64,000 nt of DNA, taken from Bugula neritina (taxonomy: Eukaryota > Bryozoa > Gymnolaemata > Cheilostomatida > Bugulidae). Below the pieces are notes generated by a model. The model searched no databases. It was not told the origin of the DNA and was given only the letters and a program-made list of their open reading frames with translations. A program made the translations under genes and the position numbers. How positions within the stretch are numbered: position 1 is the first letter of the stretch; every line of letters starts with the position of its first letter. Of this stretch, positions 13,013 to 25,100 are shown piece by piece. The stretch lies in the NCBI GenBank assembly GCA_964035545.1, contig OZ037767.1, forward strand, positions 30,494,128 to 30,558,127, read 5' to 3'.

Positions 13013-16000
13013 ATGAGTAGTGTTACGGACCTCACCTGGGACCACTCAGCTGGGGAGAACTTGCAGACCTATGACAATCTAAGTGAAGACAGCATTACAT
13101 TCCCTACTGGGTATGCAACACATACTTGCTACGTGACTTGGTGGTTCAGCTATTTGAAAATTTGTTGCAAATTAAATTTCAACTGTTTTTTTAAATGAAA
13201 CTATTGAAAAAATATTATTTTATGGTTATTCATTTCAAAGTCTTTAAATGCTTCAAATTATTTCCATATGTGGAGCTGATTCAGTTAGTAATTTTTTTCA
13301 GGCATTTGTAATAAATTAATACTAGATATTATATGACCTGTTTTTCGTGTCAGTTTGTTATACAACTTGTTGTACGTGTCAGTTTGTATGACAATTTAAT
13401 CTCCTGTTTTGTCAGGCCTCTACTAAATGAATCAGTAGCAGACGACGATGATGTCATAAAGATCTCTCGCCGCCATCTTGCCTTCATCCTGCGCAGTCTG
13501 GATGAAGCCACCAACTTGCTAAGAGATCAAAAGAGCGTTCAAGATGCAGCGCGGCATCGTCATGTAATTATCTTGGTGATATTCACTGCTGTAGAATAAA
13601 CTCGGCATGTTGTTATTCATAAGCCATCTCTTAGTCAACCTCAGTTGGATGTAAACTTGTTTCAATATTTACTTTCATAGTTCCAAATATATTGTGTGTT
13701 GATTCACGTTTTTAATCAAATGAGAAACATTTGGCAAGTTTCCCAAAGGATCAAAGTTCACTTATATTCAACTGTTTACAGTTATTGTTGATGATTCCCC
13801 TTACTGTCTAATAGACTAGCAGTGCTTATGTATATCTTGCTGTCTAATGGACTGACTTACAGATATCTTGCTGTCTAATAGACTGACTTACAGATATCTT
13901 GCTGTCTTGTAGTCTCCCTACTCATCTCAGGACTCGACAGCAAAGCCATGCCAGCAATTGTGTTCCAAATTCATATCCTTTGTCTCTCGATTCAACCTAT
14001 TTATTTCTATACTCTTGCAGGTACGTTAGCACCATGCTATATTTAGTTCCATGCTATATTTAGCACCATGTTATGTTTAACTACCAGGTTCATAAGAAAT
14101 TTTTTTTTAAATGATTTAATTTGTTTCTTATGTTTTTTGAAGAGAAAGTTCAGTTGTGTGCTTTAGACTGCACCTAAATGTTATACATGATGAAATGTCA
14201 GTATAAAGTATTTTTGTAAAAGTCACAAGTTTGTATTTATTGTATTGTTTTGTCCTTTCTCATCAATCTAATTACACAGTCTTTAAAAACATATTATTTA
14301 ACAGTATAATTAGCAGTGACCAACTCTGATAGTGACAGTATGTGTGTTGTTAGCCCCACCCAGTGACCAACTCTACATGTGTCTTGTTACAGTATGTGTG
14401 TTGTTACAGTATGTGTGTTGTTACAGGCTCTGATGCTCATCTTTGTTACTATTATTGACTCTACAGTGGCGGATACGCATAAGAATGGCACCAGAACTGG
14501 TCCCACTAAAGATGTGTGGTCTGTGAGTATCTTTATAATCTACTATATACTGTATAGCTGTGTATTATTGTGATATATATACTCTAATATACTGTATAGT
14601 TGCATATTACTGTGATATATACTCTAATATACTGTATAGCTGTGTGTCGTTTTGATATGCATATTAATTCTTATCTTGCTATGGCTTGTGTTGGGGGGAC
14701 CAACTGTTTTGCAGTTTGTGGGACATTATGTAACGCACAATGCATATCATTGTGGCTGTTGTGATAAGCTATTAGATAATATGATATATCAGACAGTACA
14801 TAGTATATCAGACAATATATTGTATATCAGACAGTATTGTATATCAGACAGTACATAGTATATCAGACAATATATAGTATATCAGATAATATATAATCTA
14901 TTAGATAAGATTGTCTGTTTTCTATTTGTTGTCACTCAGAAACTATCACTCCGTATTTGTTAATGTTTAGCAGCAGATTCTGTTTTATTTTATAACAAAC
15001 AACCCTGAGAACTGTATACCAGCTGCAATTCTTTAGTAATTCATAACATGAATTGTTCTTGTTTGGACTGTATGTCCTGCAGATGTCATGATTTGTATTA
15101 GTCCGGGTATTCCCCTCGCAGGTAGGGTTGCCTGCTCACTAGTCACTTCAGAATAGTCTAACTTGTGGACTCTTACTATATACTACTTGTATTCTCTGCC
15201 TTTAGCCAGCCATTATAATGGTAACAGCTATATAGACGGCGATTGCATTTGAAAATATTAATCCCCCTTCGATCTTGAAAATAATTAGTACCTCTTGAAT
15301 TTGTAATAATTCACAACTCAATTGTGATTGTTAGTAAAGATTTATTAAAGTGTTTATTAAGATTTCTATATTTTACATGCTAGGTGAACGCTCACTCATT
15401 TATTCATATAAATTATTATCGGGTAAATTTACAATCACGTACAAATGGTTATGGGCGACTACTAATAACTTTCTCACCACTGTAACCAGAAGGGTCCCCT
15501 GTGATTACATGATTCTCTTTCTAATCTATTTTCACTTTAATTTAATATCGCATGTTGATTTTATAGTGTCATAGGATGTCTTTAAATCTCTACAGTTTAT
15601 TTGCTGGGAATTCACCGTCCCGTTTCTCTCCAGCGTGTTTTTAGTTACTTAAGCCAACAGCCAAACTGATCGGTTTTCTTTCTGTCACCATTTTGGTGAC
15701 GAGTTACACAGAATTTAGGAATTTCTAATTATGTGAACCTTTGGGATTTTCTTTTTGATTTGTGTAACCAGAGTGGAGACGGGGTTGCAGTTGGGGAGGT
15801 ATAATAGATATATCGTAAGATATTGTTATGTCTTGACTCATCACATTTCAGTGTGCAAGACATTACTTGTTTGCGTTATGCCCCCATACTTGTGAAAATA
15901 TTTCCCTACACCCCTTTTACTTAAGAAAACTTAAGTTGAAGTTGTTCTGCATACAATGAGTCATCTCTCCTTCTATTTGGGGGTTACTATATCAGGACCC

Positions 16001-19000
16001 ATCTATCTTTCTTTTCTTCGCATTCTGGTTTTTCAATTCGAAACTTAAATCAATTTTACTCAGTTGTGTGAAAAGAACTTCGATGTTAGTATTAAAATAT
16101 TTATCAACTATTTTATTTTTTAATTTGTATTATATTATTTATTATATCATAAAATTTGTAAATTATGTTGTAGACATATTTTGTGATGCTGTTTCTGACT
16201 ACACTCAATCTGTTTCTTGTCATCTACATATCAGGTAGGTTATGAAGTGGCTAGTAGAAGTAGTTAGATTCTACTTGACATTATGCATAGTGTTTGTATA
16301 GTGTGTCTAAGTGCTGTCTAAGTAAGTGTCTATACAATGGCGTGTAGGTAATATGTGTGTGTAATATATTTACATTGCATATAATTCCCATAGCTCGTGT
16401 GTAGGTGTGTATGGATTTAGCCTACTGTGTGTATACATTATGATTTTCCATACTTAGAATTGCAGGATTGTATGTTTTACTACACAAAACACAAGTCATT
16501 ATTTGTATTTATAGATTTACAGAGATAACCTGCTTATAAGCTACATAGTTTGGTTTATCATGGTTTCTCTATCGTTACTCTTGATATTTTAGCTTTAGTT
16601 CTATGTACGGTATTTAAACTCACTCTAAGACATACCATTCATGAGTTTATGTTTGCTATATAAATTGTGTGTAAGCTGTATGTAGTATGCGCGTAAAGAA
16701 ACATTTGGAGTTATCTACTCATTTGTTGTTGCAGTGCAATTAACTAAAAATATGCTCCAAAGCCAGGCGAGTGCACTAATGCTGGCCCAAGCTTACCTCT
16801 CCACTGTCATTATGTTTGCTGGTATCTACGTGATAACCTACAGGATAGATGTAAGTATAATAGTGTACAGGATATATGTAAGTATAACCATGTACATGAT
16901 AGGTGTAAGTATAACCATGTACAGGATAGATGTAAGTATAATTATGTACATGATAGATGTAAGTATAATTATGTACATGATAGGTGTAAGTATAACCATG
17001 TACATGATAGATGTAAGTATAACCATGTACATGATAGGTGTAAGTATAACCATGTACAGGATAGATGTAAGTATAACCATGTACAGGATATATGTAAGTA
17101 TAACCATGTACATGATAGATGTAAGTATAACCATGTACATGATAGGTGTAAGTATAACCATGTACAGGATAGATGTAAGTATAATTATGTACATGATAGA
17201 TGTAAGTATAATTATGTACATGATAGGTGTAAGTATAACCATGTACAGGATAGATGTAAGTATAACCATGTACATAATATATATGTAAAACAACATACAC
17301 GATAAGTTTAAGCAGAATAATATGCGGGATATATTCCAGATTCTCTCTCTAATAGACGTTTTACTGCTCATTCGTTATCTTTTGAAAATTAAGTTTTTAA
17401 TTTTGTAATCGAAAGACAAAAGCAAATAAGTTTACAGAAAGGGTTTTTAGTAACTGATATTCAACTGGAAATTGAAGGAGCTGTTGTGTTGGTTATACTA
17501 TGGGGGGTTGAATAGTCAGCACTGTCATCTTCTGCTAACCTGCTGACTCATCAGGTTAAGGTGATCAGACAGGCAGCAGTCTAGACAATGTACCCGGTGC
17601 TGCCTGTCTTAGCGCTACCACGCTGCTTTGTCTGTCGTTCTGCTTAGCTCTGCTGTCATAGTAACTGCTGTCTTGCAAGCTGTAACTTGCTTACAGAAAA
17701 AAGGCTGGACTTTGCATACTTTCAATGTGGAAAAAGATAGCGAAGCAATAGCCGTGTCTTATCTGTTTCTAAAGATGTTGTATCACTCTATTTCATCTAG
17801 CACTCTGTGTGGTAGGTATTGTATACTGTGTGGTAGATACTGTATACTGTGTAGTACTTGGTGTGGTGAGTATTGTATAGTGTGTGGTAGGTGTTGTGCA
17901 CTGTGCAGTAGGTACTGTGTACTGTGTGGTACATAGTGTGGTGGGTACTGTATACTGTGTGGTAGATACTGTATAGTGTGTGGTACTTAGTGTGGTGGGT
18001 ATTGTATACTGTGTGGTAGGTGTTGTGTATTTTGTAGTAGGTACTGTATACTGTGTAGTAGGTACTGTATACTGTGTGGTAGGTATTGTGTGCTGTGCGG
18101 TAGGTATTGTAATTTATTGTGCAGTAGGTATTGTATGCACTGCAGTTTGTAGCACTTTCTTTAGTAAGTATTGTAATTTATTCTGAATTTATATCAAGTG
18201 TTCTTTGCTATCCACAGGCTCGTCCACTATTCACCCAGACGTCTGGTATAACTTCATTCTCGTAGCCACTCAGGTTAGTATTCTTCTACACTCACTCACT
18301 CGTGATGTGATGTGATGTCACACAGTAACGTGATGTCACACAGTAACGTGATGTCATACAGTAGCGTGATGTCACACAGTAACGTTATGTCACACAGTAG
18401 CGTGATGTCACACAGTAGAAAGTTCTTCCTTTTAAACTGACTTGCAATTACAAATTTCCAACAAGCCAAACATTTCAGTCTAATGTGCTAAAAGATACAG
18501 CCTTGTTTGACAATTCTATTCACTTTATGCCTGCCCTCTAACCACTAGAGTGTTAGACTCTAGCTGCTCTCTCTTTAATGTGCTGTAACTGCTTGTCATT
18601 ATCATCAGACATTATCAGAGGCTGTTGATGTACCTGAGCTATATGTGTTGTGTTACTGTGTTTCAGATGCTCCTAAGTTTTCTATACTTTACATCAATAC
18701 TCCGGGTGGTCATTAATCCACCCTCAAAAATTGCCAAACCTCTGAAGAACAACAGCAATACTTTGGAACGACATCCGTCAGCGTCTAGTCTTCAAAGTCG
18801 ATATTCCGAGTCAGAGCAGACGCGTCTGATTAATGGTACTTCCTGTCTAGTCACACTACTACCTGGTCACACTACTACCTAGTCACTTTACTACCTAGTC
18901 ACACTACTACCTAGTCACACCATTACCTAGTCACACTACTACCTAGTCACACTACTACCTAGTCACACTACTACCTAGGCACACTACTACCTAGTTACAT

Positions 19001-19298
19001 TACTACCTAGTCACACTACTACCTAGGCACACTACTACCTAGTTACATTACTACCTGGCCACACCATTACCTAGTCCCATTGCTTAGTAGTTCAAAGACA
19101 TTTTATGTAAATTGAGTAATTAATAAACTTTATGAAAATCTTCATTAACTCGAAACTAAAAGTTCAGTTTAATTTGTCCTCTACCTTTTCGAGTGTAATG
19201 AGTTTAACCAATTTGTTTATCTTCTCTAGACTGTATTTATCTTATGTACAGGTCAGATGAATGGTACTTCATATAACAGGATGTATGGAGGCTTGTGA
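13013..19298 (+). CDS. Four-TM protein with a channel-like pore module (family not identified)
   Basis: Ten exons, all phase-consistent: 13013-13110, 13416-13563, 13913-14020, 14427-14522, 16174-16234, 16735-16850, 17697-17811, 18218-18273, 18667-18835 and 19252-19298; 337 aa. An in-frame stop lies just upstream of the ATG. Residues 1-100 are acidic and cytosolic-looking. TM1 is at about 102-129, TM2 at 151-171, TM3 at 182-204 and TM4 at 257-280. Between TM3 and TM4 is a hydrophobic, non-spanning stretch (YLFLKMLYHSISSSTLCG, about 231-248) followed by SSTIHPDVWYNF. That order, pore helix, short turn, Pro, then a long last TM, resembles the Ion_trans_2 pore of potassium channels, with TLCG where TVGYG would sit. 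The tail (about 281-337) is Ser/Asn-rich. Function is inference only. A tandem repeat touches or adjoins six of its splice sites. Confidence 0.72.
13811..13912. repeat. 31-bp tandem repeat ending in the exon 3 acceptor
   Basis: Three to four copies of a unit like CTTGCTGTCTAATAGACTGA run up to the acceptor. The final copy, CTTGCTGTCTTGTAG, supplies the AG at 13911-13912 that begins exon 3. Confidence 0.8.
14333..14426. repeat. 17-bp tandem repeat of the exon 4 splice acceptor
   Basis: TATGTGTGTTGTTACAG is present twice in tandem (14393-14409 and 14410-14426), preceded by CTTGTTACAG and by an older copy ending TTGTTAG. Every copy ends in an AG. The last one is the acceptor used in the gene model. 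Confidence 0.85.
16840..17279 (+). repeat. 27-bp minisatellite, 16 copies, each carrying a splice donor
   Basis: The unit is GTAAGTATAACCATGTACAG plus GATAGAT (27 bp). GTAAGTATA occurs 16 times at 27-bp spacing from 16851 to 17256. The first copy is the real donor of exon 6, and the unit's last bases (ACAGGATAGAT) copy the end of that exon. Because 27 is a multiple of three, the array is open in frame and makes long but artefactual ORFs on both strands. Confidence 0.93.
17805..18146 (+). repeat. Minisatellite of about 20 bp (ACTGTGTGGTAGGTATTGTAT) seeded at a splice donor
   Basis: About 16 imperfect copies begin exactly at the end of exon 7 (CTGTGTG|GTAGGTATTG). Many copies keep the GTAGGT or GTAGAT donor-like core. 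Confidence 0.88.
18300..18416 (+). repeat. Tandem repeat GTGATGTCACACAGTAAC (about 18 bp)
   Basis: Five or six copies start about 27 bp after the exon 8 donor at 18274. The unit contains the palindromic TGATGTCA core. Confidence 0.85.
18845..19078 (+). repeat. Tandem repeat CACACTACTACCTAGT (about 16 bp)
   Basis: About 14 copies begin within about 10 bases of the exon 9 donor (18836). Some copies carry GTTACATT, TTAC or GGTCAC variants. Confidence 0.88.
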
Positions 19299-22127
19299 CT
19301 GGCCATCTGGCGGAGAGAAAACCTTCTAGTCATTCTAATTGGACGTGATGCAATCTTGTACTAGTGCTAGTAGTGTCTTTTTGTGAAACTCTCAATTCTA
19401 CCATCATTGTATCTGCATAGTGGTTAACTCTATGGCCAGTTTAACACAGTGTGCAAGAGTATAAATATGTGTATATCCTATATTTAGTAGTATATGAGGT
19501 GTTATTTTTGACAATCAGGGGAACGTCGGGTTATTTGCTCCTACATCAAACTTGGGTTACAAAAGATGTTAGCTTTAATTCTACACTTTATTATGAACAC
19601 TTTACATAGTCCTAGGGCTGTACTATCAATCCAATGTGTGTTTCTACCATATTTTCATATTATGTTAATGCTAAGGACATGTTTAAAGCCATTGATTTAT
19701 TTCTCTCAGTCCTGCGTTATAGCCTTAGCCCCCAGTCCCATTTCTACTTCTATTAGTGAGTAAAAATTGTATCACACAATATATGCCATCTGTTCTGTGA
19801 TGCATTTTAATGAGGTTATTTTTAGTAAACCATTTTTTTTATTTATACAATTACTCCAAAATGATGGGTTTTCTTTCACCCTCTGGTCTTGTTACATCAC
19901 TAGAGTGTGTGGAACTTATTAACGCTAACCAATATATTACTTTGTAATTTTTTACAATTTAGAAAGACAAAAATATCCCAAATGTATTATTCAACTGTAA
20001 TGGATCTTCATATCACCAATCTATTTTCCTTATGCACATGTATTAATTTTAATAGGTTTGTAAAAATCAGATAAACAAATTTTAATCTTTGAAATTTGAG
20101 ATATTCAACTTTTAGTAGACCTGTTTACAATCAGAGTGCCGTGTGATGAGATATAGAAATTCTAAAGTCCTGTAATCTACTGTTTTATTGTAGTTTGAGC
20201 AGATTTTTAGGAGGGTTTTTAGAATACGTTTTCTTACTTTGAGACTTTTGTTTAGTTGTGAACCAACTTTTATTTTTATTCTACTGTTTTGCATTATTTT
20301 ATGTATTTTTTATACTTCAACAATGTTAATTATTATAGTTATGTTATAGTTATAGCATATCTTTAGAGTTTGTATTTTTCATTAATGTGCAGACTTTTTC
20401 TAAAATACATTAAATATATACTCTTTATTCAATTTGATAACGCTCGAGTTATTTCAATAATAATTTCGAGACATGTAGTTACATGTGGTGAAGCCCTCCT
20501 ATAAAAACAGCTTTTAATAGTAGCTTTTTACGAGAATTGTGAATGTGCTTTTATCTTAAGTGCTAACCCTATAAATCAGCAGTTAGAAAAAATATTGGTT
20601 CTTCAGTTTTCTATCCTCTCCAAATGTCCAGTAGATCAAAAAATGTGGCAATGTAGGGCTGGATTAGTTGAAATTAAATAGATATGAAGATGAGGGGCTT
20701 GCTGGACAAATTAGTCATTTACTCATAACTCTTGGTGATTATATTTGAACATTGTCATCGTATATATGCTGATAAAACTTTTAAAATTAATACAACTAGA
20801 TAATTATAATAATAACATACAATACAAAGAAATCCTCTTGGCTTTGCTTACATTTACCATCTGCAGCCAGTTGGACAGTGTATAGGCGATTTTCACTATA
20901 CCTCGGAGTTGTCTCTTCTTTTATACTGCTCAATATTATCATGTGTATTACATATAATAATGTGTTCCATATAATATAGGTTTCTGTCACATAACAGGCT
21001 TGTTTTGAGTTGTTACAGCAGATCAACTTGACTCATCTGTTTCATCTCTAGTCAAAATAGATGTCAAAAATAAAGTTCTGAAAGTTAACTCCATTGACCT
21101 CTGCATGCTTCTTGACATATTTATAAGCTAGTTTCAAGTTACAAGAACCCCTGCATCATGTTATAAGTTATAAAATATTAAAATCCTCAACAAAGCAAAC
21201 AGTCCATTTAGCTACAACATGTCAATAAATTGGTCAACAGCTTTAAACACGCTAGATTCTTGATATTTGCCAATTATTACTGTAATGTAGAGTATAGCGT
21301 ATAGAATAAGAGAATATAGGCATAGTGCACACAACTCCTATTTCAAAAAAGGCAATCACAATAAATCACCTTACTAACGAGTCACTAGTCAGTATTTGTG
21401 TGTAATGTATTGCATTCTAGAAATGGAAAGCATAAAGGAAATTGTTGCATAATCTAAATACCAGATCCATAAGATTATTTGCTTATATGGTGATCGTGTT
21501 GATTCATTATATTTTCTTAAAAGTATATTATATATTTCCCTAAAAGTATATTATATATTTTCACTTCGAAAAGGCTATAACTATATAACTGCTATTTTTT
21601 AGACATGTTTAAAGTTTAATTGACATTATGTGTTTCATAAACAGACAACTCCGCATTGTAACTGAAGTCAATGCTCTGAGTAGCTAAAATATAAGTTGCA
21701 ATATTTTGCTAAACCAAGCTCAATTCTGCAGGCAAAACTGGAGAGAGAAATGATATATATAGCTGCCATGTTGCTTCAGTTGCCATTGACAAAATGAAGA
21801 TAACAAATCGAATGTTTCGTGACACTTAATCTGGTCATAAATGTATATAACATGTGCAATACAGTACACAGCTGGTGGAATGATTATTATGTTATATATT
21901 ATATGTGTATTATCTCTGTTCTTTGACATTTCATGGTCTGTTGACTCTTCGTATTATTAATGGAATTGCTTGAGTACTTGTGTTATGCTTGCTAGATTAT
22001 GCTGGTCTACTAGTGTATATAATCACTTCCCTCTCCACTAGCACTTGACTATCGCAGCAGCTATCTGTCGGAGAACTCGCTAACTCGAAACCATTTGTTG
22101 AAGAACTCGTAAGAATACATTGAAACC
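19299..22127. other. 3' UTR and intergenic sequence
   Basis: This holds the downstream flank of the channel-like gene and the upstream flank of calponin. AT-rich; no exon with good splice sites was seen. A TATA-like GTATATAATC lies at 22014-22023. Confidence 0.55.
22014..22023 (+). promoter_or_regulatory. Candidate TATA box for calponin first exon 1a
   Basis: GTATATAATC lies about 105 bp before the exon 1a ATG (22128). A start of transcription near 22045 would fit the usual TATA spacing. Inference from sequence only. Confidence 0.4.
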
Positions 22128-25100
22128 ATGACTCACCGAGCTGGAAAATCTGGAATTAATGCCGAAGTACAAGACAAGGTATGCCATTCCACTCAGTCTT
22201 TTCGATTTCTTTCAAACTAGAATACAGTAAAATTTCTTTTATAATTCAGCTTATATTCATATAAATAAACAGGATGTCAGTTTGCTAGCTTTCCTAGTTT
22301 CTCATTAGGATATGAGTGATGTAGTCTAGATTCTTCTAGGGAACAATGTTCATTGAGTTAATTTTGAATAAGAAGTTGTTTTATAAGTAATTATTATAGC
22401 TTCAAAAGCGGCAAGTATTATAATTAAGAAAATTGTGAAATATATAGTAATGTGCATATATTTACTCTAATAACCATATAGAAACAAAGCTACAAATCCA
22501 TTACATAGTTACTTTCCATATAAAGAAATGAATAGGTACATATATATGTATTTCAAAAAGTATAAATTGTGACAATACATCTCCATAAGAATGTAAATGA
22601 AACAGTGAATGTTAATTTTGAAATGTAAAACAAACATCTCTTCATTTCCTTTCCATATTATAAGCCATATCAACACTTTACACATATATTTTATATCTGA
22701 CTATGTAGTTTCATCACAAACTGTGGGTGTTGGTAGAGTTGTGCTATCCTGAAGTGAATAAATTGATGAACACATCTTCTGTATTTCCACAGGTTATAGT
22801 CAGTTGGTTTATTTATTATTTGTTTTCAACGGATGTTGTTCAATGTATGCATGCATATTATTAATCTGTGGTTATTATATAATTAAAGCTTCTAACAGTT
22901 TTCAACAGAGGGTATAAAAGATGCAAATTTGACTTTGCTATAACATAGCTTTGAGAACATTTAGTGAAACATGGAATGCTCTGTGATTTATGGGCTAAAG
23001 GAGATTGACTAGAGTAATAATGTTATGTATATTTATATTTTATATTTCCTAAAAAGACACTATATTTGATTGGGCAGAATATGGGGCATTTTAAAGATAT
23101 GTACATTTAATATATCACACTTTTTGCAACTCCCATACATGTGTTGCCCTAAATACCTCTTACAAAATAGTATACAAGAGCTCATATTGTTTCTATTGGA
23201 TGATTATTTTGCGTATGCGGTGTAGCATATAGCTTGACAAATGCAGACTGCACTTAAAGGGGCTGTCAAAACATTATAAGTAGACATTGTGTTCAAGAAC
23301 GCTGCTATGCTGATTAGTGATGCATAGCGCGGGAAAGCGGCACATGTAAAGAAAAAATTAATTTGCTATTGTAGCTATTTTCAGTGCGGATTTGAAGTCC
23401 TCCCATACTGTTTGCTACTTAACTGTTTAGAAATCAACTAACATTGGTGCTAAAACAAACAATTACTGTCCTAGAATATTGGAATGCACATTTCATTTTG
23501 GTTTTAGAAACTGAACTCATACTCATTGTTGTTGTTACGAACGACTCAACTCATCTGCCCTCAATAATACTTGGCATAGTACTATAAATTTATTTTAAAA
23601 TTCAATACACTATTAAATATTGTAAAAATGGCATCTACTAGAGCTACCAAAAGTGGTGTTAACAAAGACATTCAGGACAAGGTAAGAACTACTACTAGTA
23701 GTAGTACTACTACTACTAGTGGCACTGATATCGACTGACTTCTTATAGTTATTGTGCTTGAGTTGGAGTTTGTTAAATTCACAACCGGCTCGTATTTGTA
23801 GGTTTGTCAATTTCGTATAGTACGTTGTCATTGTCATTGTGATTAATTATTTTCCCATTCCAACAGCTCCGCCAACATTTAATAATTAATTTAGCTATTA
23901 CTAGCAGTAACTGAAATTGAATAATAAGTTAAAAATAAATACATCAATATTAGCAATAGACATTGCAATAAGTTTAGGTTATTATGAGTAAATTCATATT
24001 GATGTTTATATTATAGTTTCAGTACTTTTGGTTTACATTTCATATTTATATTATATTTCAATTTGTTATAAATACTATAGCATTAGCAAAATAATAGTAT
24101 AGCAAACAATTATTTTATGTTTTTAAATTTATTATTTCATACTTTGAATAGAATGTTTTCATAAGTGCCATTATTTCATAGCTATTGTTATTGTACTTTT
24201 TACTTGCTCTTATAGTTAAAGTTATAGCTTACAGTTACTCTTAGTCTTGTTGCAATGACTATCGTTATTTTACTCATTATGGTTATGATTATGATAAATA
24301 TCATGATTATGCTTGCTGATTGCGACAGTAGTATATAACCCAGACATTAATTTAATATCATTTATAATCATAACGGTTAACAATCCTGGCATGTCAAACA
24401 AATTATTACTAGTAAGCATTACCCAGATTTATTTAACAAGCACAAATGCCTTAAATGGTCAACATTAGATTTAGACTGACATCAAGTAATGATTGTGGAA
24501 AATGTGTTGAATTCAAAGTTACAATGAGTTAAATTAAGTTTGACCAGGTACTGAGCTGATGAATCAAATGAGCAAATGGTATAGTGTGTATAGTATGTTG
24601 TGGCGTGTATTTAGATTATTATGGTGTCAGTTGCAACAGATGAATGAGTAGGAGAAACTATCACACCAATACTCCTTAGTATATATAGTCACACCAATAC
24701 TCCTTAGTATATATAGTCACACCAATACTCCTTAGTATATATAGTCACACCAATACTCCTTAGTATATATAGTCACACCAATACTCTTGTGATATCATCA
24801 CAGTCATAGTAGTTAACCCATGACTGTGATAATATTATCTGCCATTTTGTTGCTCTCTGTAAAAAAAACTTTTGAAACAAGCTGTTTGAAGTTTGCTCTT
24901 TTGGAGCATGAAAATTATCTTCCTATTCAGTACTTTATACAAGCATTTGTGTCACGCAGAAAAAAAGTCATTAGTGATCATTCTTATCTAAAGTATTAGC
25001 TTTGCACACAACACACCCAACTAGCTGCTGATAACTATAAGACCCAGTCGATCTACAATTAGTTACAAGATGCATGACACTGATAGCTACAACCTCTATG

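Noticed and set aside
16734-17371. Three long overlapping ORFs of 174-184 aa
   Set aside because: They read through the 27-bp minisatellite. Only the first 116 bp on the plus strand (exon 6) is supported as coding.
17628-17936. 102-aa ORF as a separate gene
   Set aside because: Its middle is exon 7 of the channel-like gene (17697-17811). The ends are intron and repeat.
24658-24786. CRISPR-like regularly spaced repeat
   Set aside because: The copies are head-to-tail with no unique spacers, in an intron of an animal gene.
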